From: an uncultured Paracoccaceae bacterium
GTDB taxonomy: Bacteria; Pseudomonadota; Alphaproteobacteria; Rhodobacterales; Rhodobacteraceae
Assembly: GCA_913041145.1 (NCBI GenBank)
Contig: CAJWHE010000015.1
Span: 1 to 48,889 of the forward strand
Reading direction: 5' to 3'
Length of the DNA: 48,889 nucleotides
Under the pieces are notes generated by a model, which saw only the letters and a list, made by a program, of their open reading frames with translations, searched no databases and was not told the DNA's origin. Below, piece after piece: positions 40,854 through 48,889 of the stretch (positions are counted from its first letter, which is position 1; every line of letters starts with the position of its first letter). The translations under genes and the position numbers were made by a program.

Positions 40854-43265
40854 TTAGGATCTCAATTTAAGACCTTTAGGATCAAACGGAGGTTCATTTA
40901 AAAGTTTTGCACGATGTGGTTTTCCTAAAATCATAACGTTCATTTCTATATCTTCAATTGAAGACTTAATAAAAACTAGTGCTAAGGACTTACCTACCCC
41001 GGCACAGTAAGCTCCAGATGTAACTCTCCCGATTGGAGCGCCATCTATTGAGAAAATAGGTTCCCCACCAGTTGCATCAGCAATTTTTGCATCTATAACT
41101 TCCACAATGTGAAGGGTCTCCCTCGGTTTTTTATCCTTTATTTTTATATATGCTTCCTTATTTAAAAAATTCTTATCTAACTTAATTAACTTGGATAGAC
41201 CAACTTCCTGCGGCCAGTATTCGGGTGAATATTCCCTTGACCAGCTACCATAGCCTTTTTCAATTCTAAGACTCATTAAAGCACGACTCCCAATAGGACC
41301 ACCATTAAACTCTTTCGCAATTGCTAAAAGACCCTCATACAACTCAACTTGATCCACAGTGTCACAATATAACTCCCAACCAAGGTCGCCTGTAAAAGAA
41401 ACTCTCACAGCAATCACACTTAAACCTAAAAGGTTAATTCTCTTGGCCGTCATGAATGGAAATAACTCTGTACTGAAATCAGCATTCGATAACCTAGACA
41501 GCATTTCCCTTGACTTAGGTCCAGCAACATTAAACCCACACATCTTTTCAGTAATACTTTCAAATGTAACGCTCCCAGGTAATGGGACAGATTTAAAATA
41601 TCTTGAATGATAGCGTTCCGCCATTCCAGATCCAATTATCAAAAACTTATCTTTGTCTAAGTGGGTTACGGTAAAGTCTCCTGCTATCCCTCCTCGCTTA
41701 CCTATCAATGGAGTCAAACAAGATCTACCAATACTCTTTGGCATACGGTTGGCAAAGATTGAATTTAACCAACTTTCAGAACCATCGCCACTAACTAAGT
41801 ATTTAGCAAAATTTGATATATCGATAACCCCAACAGAATTACGCAACATATTACACTCAATTCCAACTGGTTCATGCCAGTTCTGCCTGGTAAAACCATT
41901 ACTGTCGACTGTGTTGAGTTCCTTTGAGAACCATAAGGGGTGTTCCCAGCCGTAATTCAACCCAAAGACCGCTCCTAACTCTTTTTGTTTCGAGTAAACA
42001 GGCCGTGTTCGAACTGGTCGCCCAGCAGACCGCTCTTCATTAGGATAGTGAATTGCAAATCTATTAGAATATTGGTCTTTTACTCTAGATTTTGTAAATT
42101 TTTTATCTGCCCAAGTTCCAAACCTTGCAAGGTCCCAAGAAAAAATGTCAAGATGAGGTTCACCGGTTATAATCCACTCTGCTAGTAGCTCTCCTAATCC
42201 CCCAGACTGAGAAAAACCAGGGATAATACCATTACATAAATAATAACCATCTAACTCTGGCACAGGACCAAATAGAGCATTGCTATCAGGTGACCAAATC
42301 ATAGGACCGTTTATAACACGTTTAATGCCTGCTCCTCCAAGAACTGGAACCCTTGAGATTGCTCTTAGGACGTTCTCTTCAATACGGTCCAGATCATCAG
42401 GAAACAATTCGTGCCCAAATCCTGATGGTGTCTCAACCTCAGCCCATAACTTCACATCCTTTTCATAGGCACCAACTAATAACCCGTTACCTTCTTGACG
42501 AAGATAATATTCTCCATCTCTATCGGCAATAGATGGTAATCTTCGTCCAATAGACTCTATTTCTGGTATTGTTTCGGTAACAAAATATTGGTGCTCTGCT
42601 GGTAACAAAGGAAGATCTAGCCCTGCCATTTTACCAACCTCCCTGCCCCAGAGCCCTGCAGCATTGATTACCACTTCTGTTTTAATGTTTCCTTTGTCAG
42701 TTTTAATTAACCAACTTTTGTCCGCTAGCTGCTCAGTCCCGGTTACAGGAGTAAATCTATATATTTCTGCCCCATTTTGACGAGCACCGTTTGCGTAAGC
42801 ATTTGTCACCCCCGAGGGGTCAACATTTCCTCCATCTGGTTCATACATGATAGTTCTAACACCATCAAAGTCGACTAAAGGATGAAGCCTTTCAGCCTCA
42901 TTTCGACTAATTTCATGAAAATTTAAACCATAATATTTAGCCTTTGCTTCTTGTAATCTAAGCTGATGTTCACGGTTTTCAGTTTGAGCTAAATATAGAG
43001 ATCCAGGCTGAAAAATACCACATCCCTGACCAGTTAGAGTTTCTAACTCCTTATACAAGTTCATGGTGTAGTTTTGAATTCGAGTAATATTATTATTGTC
43101 ATGTAAGCCATGGATTCCTGCCGCAGCGTGCCAGGTAGATCCAGAAGTTAGTTCATCTCTTTCGAGTAACACTACATCTTTCCAACCTAATTTAGTTAAG
43201 TGATATAAAATAGAGCAACCAATTAACCCACCTCCAATTACAACCGCCTGTGCGTGACTTTTCAT
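40854..43265 (-). CDS. Dimethylglycine/sarcosine dehydrogenase-like flavoprotein with GcvT domain
   Basis: The 803-residue protein has two parts. Residues 1-380 form a FAD oxidase of the DAO family, with VVIGGGLIGCSILYHL at 8-23 and LTSGSTWHAAAG, whose His46 matches the covalent FAD attachment of dimethylglycine dehydrogenase. The C-terminal 400 residues form a folate-binding GcvT domain (SFTGDLGWELYCD, RALMSLRIEKGYGSW). Such enzymes oxidatively demethylate N-methyl amino acids, handing formaldehyde to tetrahydrofolate as methylene-THF. It lies upstream of the Liv transporter on the same strand and divergent from a paralogue at 43412, so the transporter may import its substrate. The substrate could be dimethylglycine, sarcosine or another methylated amine. 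Confidence 0.9.
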   Translation of the reverse strand: MKSHAQAVVIGGGLIGCSILYHLTKLGWKDVVLLERDELTSGSTWHAAAGIHGLHDNNNITRIQNYTMNLYKELETLTGQGCGIFQPGSLYLAQTENREHQLRLQEAKAKYYGLNFHEISRNEAERLHPLVDFDGVRTIMYEPDGGNVDPSGVTNAYANGARQNGAEIYRFTPVTGTEQLADKSWLIKTDKGNIKTEVVINAAGLWGREVGKMAGLDLPLLPAEHQYFVTETIPEIESIGRRLPSIADRDGEYYLRQEGNGLLVGAYEKDVKLWAEVETPSGFGHELFPDDLDRIEENVLRAISRVPVLGGAGIKRVINGPMIWSPDSNALFGPVPELDGYYLCNGIIPGFSQSGGLGELLAEWIITGEPHLDIFSWDLARFGTWADKKFTKSRVKDQYSNRFAIHYPNEERSAGRPVRTRPVYSKQKELGAVFGLNYGWEHPLWFSKELNTVDSNGFTRQNWHEPVGIECNMLRNSVGVIDISNFAKYLVSGDGSESWLNSIFANRMPKSIGRSCLTPLIGKRGGIAGDFTVTHLDKDKFLIIGSGMAERYHSRYFKSVPLPGSVTFESITEKMCGFNVAGPKSREMLSRLSNADFSTELFPFMTAKRINLLGLSVIAVRVSFTGDLGWELYCDTVDQVELYEGLLAIAKEFNGGPIGSRALMSLRIEKGYGSWSREYSPEYWPQEVGLSKLIKLDKNFLNKEAYIKIKDKKPRETLHIVEVIDAKIADATGGEPIFSIDGAPIGRVTSGAYCAGVGKSLALVFIKSSIEDIEMNVMILGKPHRAKLLNEPPFDPKGLKLRS

Positions 43266-43378
43266 GTTTAAATCCCTAATGATTCACTCTATCTTATTCT
43301 AGTATCGATTTCTATTAAACTTGTCATTAGGCGACTAAAGATGTCGTGAACTAGGTAATAAAATAATTCAAATTGTGA

Positions 43379-43392
43379 AATATTTAAATATT
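43379..43392. promoter_or_regulatory. AT palindrome between divergent DMGDH-like genes
   Basis: AATATTTAAATATT is a perfect 14-bp palindrome ending 19 bases before the ATG of the plus-strand DMGDH-like gene, in the 146-base divergent gap. All bases are A or T, so chance is a real possibility. It is recorded as a candidate operator only. Confidence 0.2.
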
Positions 43393-43411
43393 ATGAAATA
43401 AGAGGTAGTCT

Positions 43412-45820
43412 ATGAAGTTAAACACTCGTGTAGTTGTAATAGGTGGTGGAGTGGTTGGTTGCTCAGTCCTATACCATCTAACTAAATTAGGTTGGTCAGA
43501 CGTGATGTTACTTGAGCGGAGCGAACTTACATCTGGCTCAACCTGGCATGCCGCAGGTGGGTTTCACACAATAAACGGTGATACAAATATGGCAGCCCTC
43601 CAAAGTTATACTATTGGTCTTTATAAAGAGCTCGAAGAAATAACTGGTATGAGTTGTGGTCTGCATCATGTTGGTGGAATAACTTTGGCTGATAATACCG
43701 ATAGGTTTGATATGCTAGTGGCCGAACGAGCAAAACACAGATATATGGGTTTAAACACTGAAATTTTAGGTCCTGAAGAGATTAAAAAAGTCGCCCCAAT
43801 TACAAATTTGGACGGAATAGTTGGTGCATTATATGATCCGTTAGACGGACACTTAGACCCCTCAGGAACCACTCATGCTTATGCAAAAGCGGCAAGACTC
43901 GGCGGAGCAAGTATTGAAACAGGTTGCATGGTTAAAGAAACTAACCAGCGGCCCGATGGATCTTGGGACGTCGTAACCGAAAAAGGCACAATACATACTG
44001 AACATGTAGTAAATGCAGCTGGTCTTTGGGCTAGAGAGGTCGCTAAAATGGCTAATCTGTACTTACCCTTGATGCCAATGGAGCATCAGTACCTAATTAC
44101 TGATGATATTCCAGAAATCTTTAACCGGGAAACAGAACATCCTCATGTTATGGATCCTGCTGGCGAAAGTTATCTCCGGCAAGAGGGAAGAGGATTATGT
44201 ATTGGATACTACGAGCAACCATGCAAACCTTGGGCAATAAATGGTACACCTTGGAACTTTGGACATGAATTACTTCCAGATAACATTGAGAAAATATCTG
44301 ATAGTGTTGAGTTTTCTTATAAACGTTTTCCAGTTTTAAATGAGGCTGGAATTAAATCGGTGATTCATGGACCATTTACTTTTGCACCAGATGGAAACCC
44401 CCTCGTTGGACCTATTCCTGGCTTAAAAAATTATTGGTCAGCTTGTGCTGTTATGGCAGGGTTTTCGCAAGGTGGTGGCGTTGGCTTAATGCTAGCTCAA
44501 TGGATGGTGGAAGGTGAGACTGAGAGAGATACATCCGCTATGGACTGTTCTCGATTTGGGCGCTGGATTAACGCGGATTACACTGAAAGAAAAGTTATTG
44601 AGAACTATCAACGTAGATTTAGTGTGTCTTACCCTAATGAAGAATTGCCAGCAGCTAGACCCTGTGTAACTTCTCCAATGTATAAAACTTTTACTTCAAT
44701 GGGGGCTGTCTGGGGACAACAAAATGGCTTAGAGGTCGTAAACTACTTTTCAAACGCATCAGAGTTACCCTTAGAAACTCCAAGTTTTAGACGTTCAAAT
44801 GCGTTCATACCAACAAGTCGAGAGGTCAAGGCGGTCAGAGATTCTGTTGGCATCAACGAGGTCCATAATTTTGGTAAATTTAAAATTTCAGGCCCAAATT
44901 CACGGGATTGGTTAAATAAGATCATGGCTGGTACAATTCCAAAGCCAAACCGCCTTACTTTAAATCCAATGTTATCCCCAAAAGGACGAATAATTGGTGA
45001 TTTTACTGTAACATGCATTAAGGATGAAGAATTTCAATTGACTGCTAGCTACGGTTCTCAGGAGTATCATCTTAGATGGTTTTTGCTGAATCAAAAAAAT
45101 GGTGTTAATATTGAAAATATATCTGATAAAGTTAATGGCTTTCAAATTGCAGGACCTAACTCAAGAAAACTTCTACAAAAGGTAACTGACTTTTCTCTTG
45201 AAAATTTTAAGTTTAGAGATGCACACACTATATTAGTAGGTAGTATCCCGTGTTTGGTGCAAAGAGTTAGTTATACTGGTGACCTGGGTTTCGAAATTTA
45301 TTGTAGTCAAGACAAACAGTTCAACCTTTGGGAGATATTATGGAGTGCTGGTACGGAGTTTGACATTAAGCCTTTCGGCATGCGTGCTATGATGAGTTTA
45401 AGGTTAGACAAATTTTTTGGATCTTGGCTTTCAGAGTTCTCACCTGATTACACACCAGCAGAAACTGGCTTAGATAAATTCATCAATTTTAAGAAAGATT
45501 ATGATTTTATTGGAAGAAGCGCTGCATACTCAGAGCACATTAATGGATGTGAAAGAAAACTCTGTATTTTTGAAGTTGATGCTGATGATGCAGACGTTGT
45601 AGGTTATGAACCTATATCACTACAAAATAAGGTGGTGGGGTTTTGTACCTCAGGAGGTTTCTCTCACCATACGGGTAAGTCAATTGCGTTTGGTTTTTTA
45701 CCGTCGAGTGAAATAAACGAAAGTACCGAGGTTCAAATCGAAATAATGGGAAGGCAAAAAATAGCTAAAATTTTAACTAGACCTATTTTTGATTCAGATA
45801 ATAGTAAAATGCGTAATTAG
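43412..45820 (+). CDS. Dimethylglycine/sarcosine dehydrogenase-like flavoprotein with GcvT domain (paralogue)
   Basis: The 802-residue protein has the same architecture as the divergent neighbour. VVIGGGVVGCSVLYHLTKLGW is at the start, LTSGSTWHAAGG has the FAD-linking His46, NAAGLWAREVAKMANL and MAGFSQGGGVGLMLAQW lie in the oxidase part, and the C-terminal GcvT domain has RVSYTGDLGFEIYC and MRAMMSLRLDKFFGSW. The two proteins differ at many positions, including the substrate side (for example FHTINGDTN against IHGLHDNNN after the His), so they probably act on different methylated amines or in sequence (di- to mono-methyl). An AAGAGGTAG precedes the ATG. Its 3' end overlaps the converging DUF1330 gene by four bases. 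Confidence 0.9.
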   Translation: MKLNTRVVVIGGGVVGCSVLYHLTKLGWSDVMLLERSELTSGSTWHAAGGFHTINGDTNMAALQSYTIGLYKELEEITGMSCGLHHVGGITLADNTDRFDMLVAERAKHRYMGLNTEILGPEEIKKVAPITNLDGIVGALYDPLDGHLDPSGTTHAYAKAARLGGASIETGCMVKETNQRPDGSWDVVTEKGTIHTEHVVNAAGLWAREVAKMANLYLPLMPMEHQYLITDDIPEIFNRETEHPHVMDPAGESYLRQEGRGLCIGYYEQPCKPWAINGTPWNFGHELLPDNIEKISDSVEFSYKRFPVLNEAGIKSVIHGPFTFAPDGNPLVGPIPGLKNYWSACAVMAGFSQGGGVGLMLAQWMVEGETERDTSAMDCSRFGRWINADYTERKVIENYQRRFSVSYPNEELPAARPCVTSPMYKTFTSMGAVWGQQNGLEVVNYFSNASELPLETPSFRRSNAFIPTSREVKAVRDSVGINEVHNFGKFKISGPNSRDWLNKIMAGTIPKPNRLTLNPMLSPKGRIIGDFTVTCIKDEEFQLTASYGSQEYHLRWFLLNQKNGVNIENISDKVNGFQIAGPNSRKLLQKVTDFSLENFKFRDAHTILVGSIPCLVQRVSYTGDLGFEIYCSQDKQFNLWEILWSAGTEFDIKPFGMRAMMSLRLDKFFGSWLSEFSPDYTPAETGLDKFINFKKDYDFIGRSAAYSEHINGCERKLCIFEVDADDADVVGYEPISLQNKVVGFCTSGGFSHHTGKSIAFGFLPSSEINESTEVQIEIMGRQKIAKILTRPIFDSDNSKMRN

Positions 45821-46104
45821 TCTGATCCTTCAACTATTACTAAATCTCTCTCACAAGCTCCTTTGGCATGGCTGACAGCCTCTTGGTATCTATCACTGTA
45901 ATAACAGTTGTGCGCCGCTTCTAGGCTAGGGAACTTGGCTAAAACATTTCGAGATCTATCATTTCCTTCTAACTGTTCGTACTTGCCACCCCTGGCTAAA
46001 AACTTGCCGCCATGCTCGGCGATAGCAATTGTCGCTATTGCTGCATACTTCCCGTAAGCTTCTTCATCGGTTACTTTGACATTTCCTATCCAATATGCTG
46101 ACAT
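45817..46104 (-). CDS. DUF1330 family protein
   Basis: The 95-residue protein matches the DUF1330 dimeric alpha-beta barrel pattern. It opens SAYWIGNVKVTDEEAYGKYAA, then HGGKFLARGGKYEQLEGND in the centre and AKFPSLEAAHNCYYSDRYQEA, which is the family's conserved F-x-S-x-x-x-A-x-x-x-Y-x-S-x-x-Y. The fold resembles small monooxygenase-like stress proteins and no activity is established. It starts two bases after the alaS stop, so the genes share a transcript. The four-base overlap with the converging flavoprotein gene is at the 3' ends only. Confidence 0.88.
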   Translation of the reverse strand: MSAYWIGNVKVTDEEAYGKYAAIATIAIAEHGGKFLARGGKYEQLEGNDRSRNVLAKFPSLEAAHNCYYSDRYQEAVSHAKGACERDLVIVEGSD

Positions 46105-46106
46105 TT

Positions 46107-48758
46107 TTAAACTCCTATCATTTGTTTTACTGCGTTTATCGCACTTTCAGATTCACTTATTTCTTTCGCACCACCCTGTGCCAAGTCAGGTCTTCCACCA
46201 CCACCTTTTCCTCCAAGTTGTGAAACTGCTATTTTTACGAGCTCAATAGCAGAGTATTCAGTTAAAAGGTCGTCCGTAACACCAACAGCTACTGAAACCT
46301 TACCTGAAGATTCTCCAATTAGTAAAAATATACCCATTTTAATAGAGGACTTGTAATTATCGATAATTGACGGAAAATTTTTGGATTCAATTCCATTTGT
46401 AACCTTAGAAATAAAAGTTATCCCATTAATGTTTTCTATTCTTTCATTGGAATTATCTTCATTTGAGGCAATTGTTGTACGTAAGTCATTTACTTGGCTT
46501 ATTAAGGTTTTCCTTTCAGTTATTAAAGACTGTAATCGAACGCCAAGATCTTCGGGCTTTGATTTAAGTAATCCCTCAATTAGAGAAAGTTGATTTGACC
46601 GACTTCGAACGTAATTTACCGCTGTATCACCTGTAATAGCTTCTATTCTTCGAACTCCGGAACTAGATGCGGACTCTCCAAGAATCAAGAATAATCCAAT
46701 ATCACCAGTGCGTTTGACATGAGTGCCACCGCAAAGCTCAATAGAGTACGTCTGCCCATCAATACCCTTGCCAGTAGATTCATGCCCCATTGATACCACA
46801 CGGACTTCATCTCCATACTTCTCTCCAAATAAGGCCTGAGCTCCTAGCTCTCTAGCTTCATTAGGTGTCATAATTCGCGTCTCCACTAAGGAATTTTGGC
46901 GAATGTATCTATTGACCTCTTTTTCAATCGTATTGATTTGTTCAGGCAAAAGAGCTTTATTATAATTAAAATCAAATCTTAGCCTGTCGTCAGAATTTAA
47001 TGAACCCCTTTGAGATACTGTCATTCCTAAACTTTTTCTTAAAGACTCATTAAGTAAATGAGTTGCAGAGTGATTTGATTTAATAGCTCTGCGTTTTTCA
47101 GGACTTACAATTAGTTTTGTTTCATCACCTACCGAAAGATTAAACTTTAAACTATCAACAAAATGGACGAAAATACCAGCTATAAGCCTTACATCTTCTA
47201 TGTGTGCAACAGATCCATCTAGTACAACTTGTCCAGAGTCTCCTATTTGTCCGCCACTTTCCGCGTAAAATGGAGATTGATTAAACACAATCTGTACACT
47301 AGCACCTGCAATGGCTTTAGAAACTTCCTTACCTTCACACACAATAGCTAATACTTTAGCTTCTGATTCCTCTGTTTCGTATCCTAAAAACTCCGTGGAA
47401 CCGAACTCTTGAGATATATTAAACCAAATAGCTGAGTCAGCGGTTTCTCCTGATCCACTCCAGCTAGCTCGTGCTTTCTCCTTTTGAGATTTCATAGCTA
47501 GATCAAAAGCCGCTACATCAACTTTAAGTCCTTTTTCTCTTAAAGCATCTTGAGTAAGGTCTAATGGAAAACCAAAAGTATCATACAGCTTGAATGCAGT
47601 ATCCCCAGATAGGTTTTTACCTTCTTCAATATTTAGAATTTCATCATCTAGGAGCTTTAATCCCCTATCTAATGTTTCTTTGAAACGTGTTTCTTCACTT
47701 TTTAATGTTTCCTCAATTAACCCTTGAGCCGAATAAAGCTCTGGGTAAGCTTCACCCATTTCTTTAACTAGTGCTGGAACCAACCTGTACATTAATGGCT
47801 CTGCTGTCCCAAGCATGTGAGCATGACGCATAGCCCTACGCATTATACGTCGCAAGACATAACCACGACCATCTTTGGAAGGCAGTACACCGTCCGCAAT
47901 TAAAAAAGAAGTTGAACGTAAATGATCAGAAATAACTCGATGATGTATCTTTCCTGATCCATCTGGTTCAGTATTACTTAAGTTTGCAGAAGTCTCAATT
48001 AAATTTCGCATGAGGTCAGTGGCGTAATTATCGTTCGTACCTTGCAAAAGAGCAGTAACTCTTTCTAATCCTAAGCCAGTATCTATGGACTGATTAGGAA
48101 GATTAATGCGAGTTCCGTCCTTTAGCTGTTCATACTGCATGAAAACTAAATTCCAAATCTCTACAAATCTATCACCATCCTCCTCAGGGCTTCCTGGAGG
48201 GCCACCCCAAATATCCTCACCATGATCATAAAAAATCTCTGAACAGGGGCCACAAGGACCTGTGGCACCCATCATCCAAAAATTATCATCTGTAGAGATA
48301 CGAATAATAGAACTGTCTGGTAGACCAGAAACCTTCTTCCAAATCAATATAGTCTCTTCGTCATCATGGTAAACTGTAACAACTAATCTTTCTTTTGGAA
48401 TACCAAGTTCTTTTGTAATAAATTCCCACGCAAAAGGAATGGCTTCTTTTTTGAAGTAATCTCCAAAACTAAAATTTCCAAGCATTTCAAAAAAAGTATG
48501 ATGCCGAGCTGTGTATCCAACATTATCTAAATCATTATGCTTTCCACCTGCCCTGACACACTTTTGTGCTGTTGCTGCACATTTATAATCACGTGTTTCA
48601 ATACCTGTAAAAAGATTTTTAAACTGTACCATACCAGAATTGACAAACATAAGTGTTGGGTCATTTCTAGGAACTAAGGGACTAGAAGGTTGTATGCTAT
48701 GGCCCTGGTTTTTGAAGTAACTCAGGAAAGATGACCTGATCTCATTTAAACTTGGCAT
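46107..48758 (-). CDS. alaS: Alanyl-tRNA synthetase
   Basis: The full 883-residue enzyme carries every domain. The class II catalytic core contains [22 protein letters not shown] and [14 protein letters not shown]. The editing domain has its zinc site in [10 protein letters not shown] (His563, His567) and [15 protein letters not shown] (Cys676, His680). The C-Ala domain ends with [16 protein letters not shown]. It charges tRNA-Ala and proofreads mischarged Gly or Ser. Length is normal for alphaproteobacteria. ATG at 48758 lacks a strong Shine-Dalgarno. The 131 bases upstream to the window end are AT-rich and hold no gene, and I could not place a convincing promoter there. It is the only clear core gene here and marks the region as chromosomal. 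Confidence 0.97.
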   Translation of the reverse strand: MPSLNEIRSSFLSYFKNQGHSIQPSSPLVPRNDPTLMFVNSGMVQFKNLFTGIETRDYKCAATAQKCVRAGGKHNDLDNVGYTARHHTFFEMLGNFSFGDYFKKEAIPFAWEFITKELGIPKERLVVTVYHDDEETILIWKKVSGLPDSSIIRISTDDNFWMMGATGPCGPCSEIFYDHGEDIWGGPPGSPEEDGDRFVEIWNLVFMQYEQLKDGTRINLPNQSIDTGLGLERVTALLQGTNDNYATDLMRNLIETSANLSNTEPDGSGKIHHRVISDHLRSTSFLIADGVLPSKDGRGYVLRRIMRRAMRHAHMLGTAEPLMYRLVPALVKEMGEAYPELYSAQGLIEETLKSEETRFKETLDRGLKLLDDEILNIEEGKNLSGDTAFKLYDTFGFPLDLTQDALREKGLKVDVAAFDLAMKSQKEKARASWSGSGETADSAIWFNISQEFGSTEFLGYETEESEAKVLAIVCEGKEVSKAIAGASVQIVFNQSPFYAESGGQIGDSGQVVLDGSVAHIEDVRLIAGIFVHFVDSLKFNLSVGDETKLIVSPEKRRAIKSNHSATHLLNESLRKSLGMTVSQRGSLNSDDRLRFDFNYNKALLPEQINTIEKEVNRYIRQNSLVETRIMTPNEARELGAQALFGEKYGDEVRVVSMGHESTGKGIDGQTYSIELCGGTHVKRTGDIGLFLILGESASSSGVRRIEAITGDTAVNYVRSRSNQLSLIEGLLKSKPEDLGVRLQSLITERKTLISQVNDLRTTIASNEDNSNERIENINGITFISKVTNGIESKNFPSIIDNYKSSIKMGIFLLIGESSGKVSVAVGVTDDLLTEYSAIELVKIAVSQLGGKGGGGRPDLAQGGAKEISESESAINAVKQMIGV

Positions 48759-48889
48759 GAATTAGTCCAGTAAAATTAATTATATTTTTAAACTCTATCG
48801 ATCGTCTAGCAAACTGTCTACAAGACATCAATTTAAACATTAAAAACATTCACAATAAGTTTTAAAATTTTTAATTTTTTAAAACTATT

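Noticed and set aside
48858-48886. 10-bp inverted repeat (AGTTTTAAAA/TTTTAAAACT) upstream of alaS as a terminator
   Set aside because: It contains a single G-C pair and lies in a very AT-rich stretch at the window edge, so chance is likely and stability would be low.

Overview
The window looks like chromosomal DNA of a marine alphaproteobacterium with an AT-rich, compact genome. Three things support this. The base composition is strongly AT-biased even in conserved genes. Genes are packed tightly with many ATGA or TAATG stop/start overlaps. The gene content is a catalogue of enzymes for algal osmolytes and methylated compounds, with a DMSP demethylase (DmdA), an MttB-family methyltransferase, dimethylglycine-dehydrogenase-like flavoproteins, a 3-hydroxyproline dehydratase and several uptake systems. 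The lineage within the class cannot be fixed from the sequence alone. I found no rRNA, tRNA, CRISPR array, insertion sequence or phage gene.

Layout: (1) 1-1457, the end of an ornithine-cyclodeaminase-family gene facing a PLP-dependent ammonia-lyase. (2) 1634-5617, a plus-strand run of nitroreductase, acetamidase/formamidase, an unrecognised exported or anchored protein and an M20 deacylase, probably an amide catabolic set. (3) 5650-9487, an NfsA-like nitroreductase, a split ThDP decarboxylase resembling sulfopyruvate decarboxylase (ComDE), and two convergent DMT-family transporters. (4) 9595-14758, a complete peptide/nickel-type ABC transporter operon (binding protein, two permeases, fused ATPase) with an intercistronic terminator and an upstream FadR-like palindrome. 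(5) 15006-19096, single plus-strand genes: GGCT-like, class II aldolase, fatty acid hydroxylase, and a rhodanese plus metallo-beta-lactamase pair. (6) 19107-25935, a minus-strand catabolic operon (MttB-like, ketopantoate-reductase-like, FAH-family, EamA transporter, CocE-type hydrolase, small membrane protein) divergent from a LysR regulator at 26067. (7) 27000-31367, a four-gene operon of ThDP enzyme, transthyretin/HIU-hydrolase-like protein, DmdA and acyl-CoA dehydrogenase. (8) 31569-35876, an FMN 2-hydroxyacid dehydrogenase, then agmatinase-like, esterase and 3-hydroxyproline-dehydratase-like genes. (9) 35949-45820, a full branched-chain amino-acid type ABC transporter (LivGFHMK order) preceded by one 803-residue DMGDH-like flavoprotein and, divergently, a second of 802 residues. 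(10) 45817-48758, a DUF1330 protein and alanyl-tRNA synthetase, the only obvious housekeeping gene.

Functionally the region reads as a scavenging block. ABC and DMT transporters bring in or export small polar solutes, and linked enzymes remove methyl groups (MttB, DmdA, two DMGDH-GcvT fusions), amides, hydroxyls and guanidino or amino groups. Three separate genes carry the aminomethyltransferase (GcvT) fold, which suggests that tetrahydrofolate-linked one-carbon transfer is a common outlet.

The most interesting signals are four. The dmdA operon contains a transthyretin-like hydrolase and a 23-bp palindrome over its likely transcription start. The MttB-like gene has a conserved N-terminus lying in frame upstream of the first ATG, with no ordinary start codon. 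A perfect 13-bp inverted repeat sits in the MttB/LysR divergent promoter. A proline-racemase-family protein has a Ser/Thr active-site pair.
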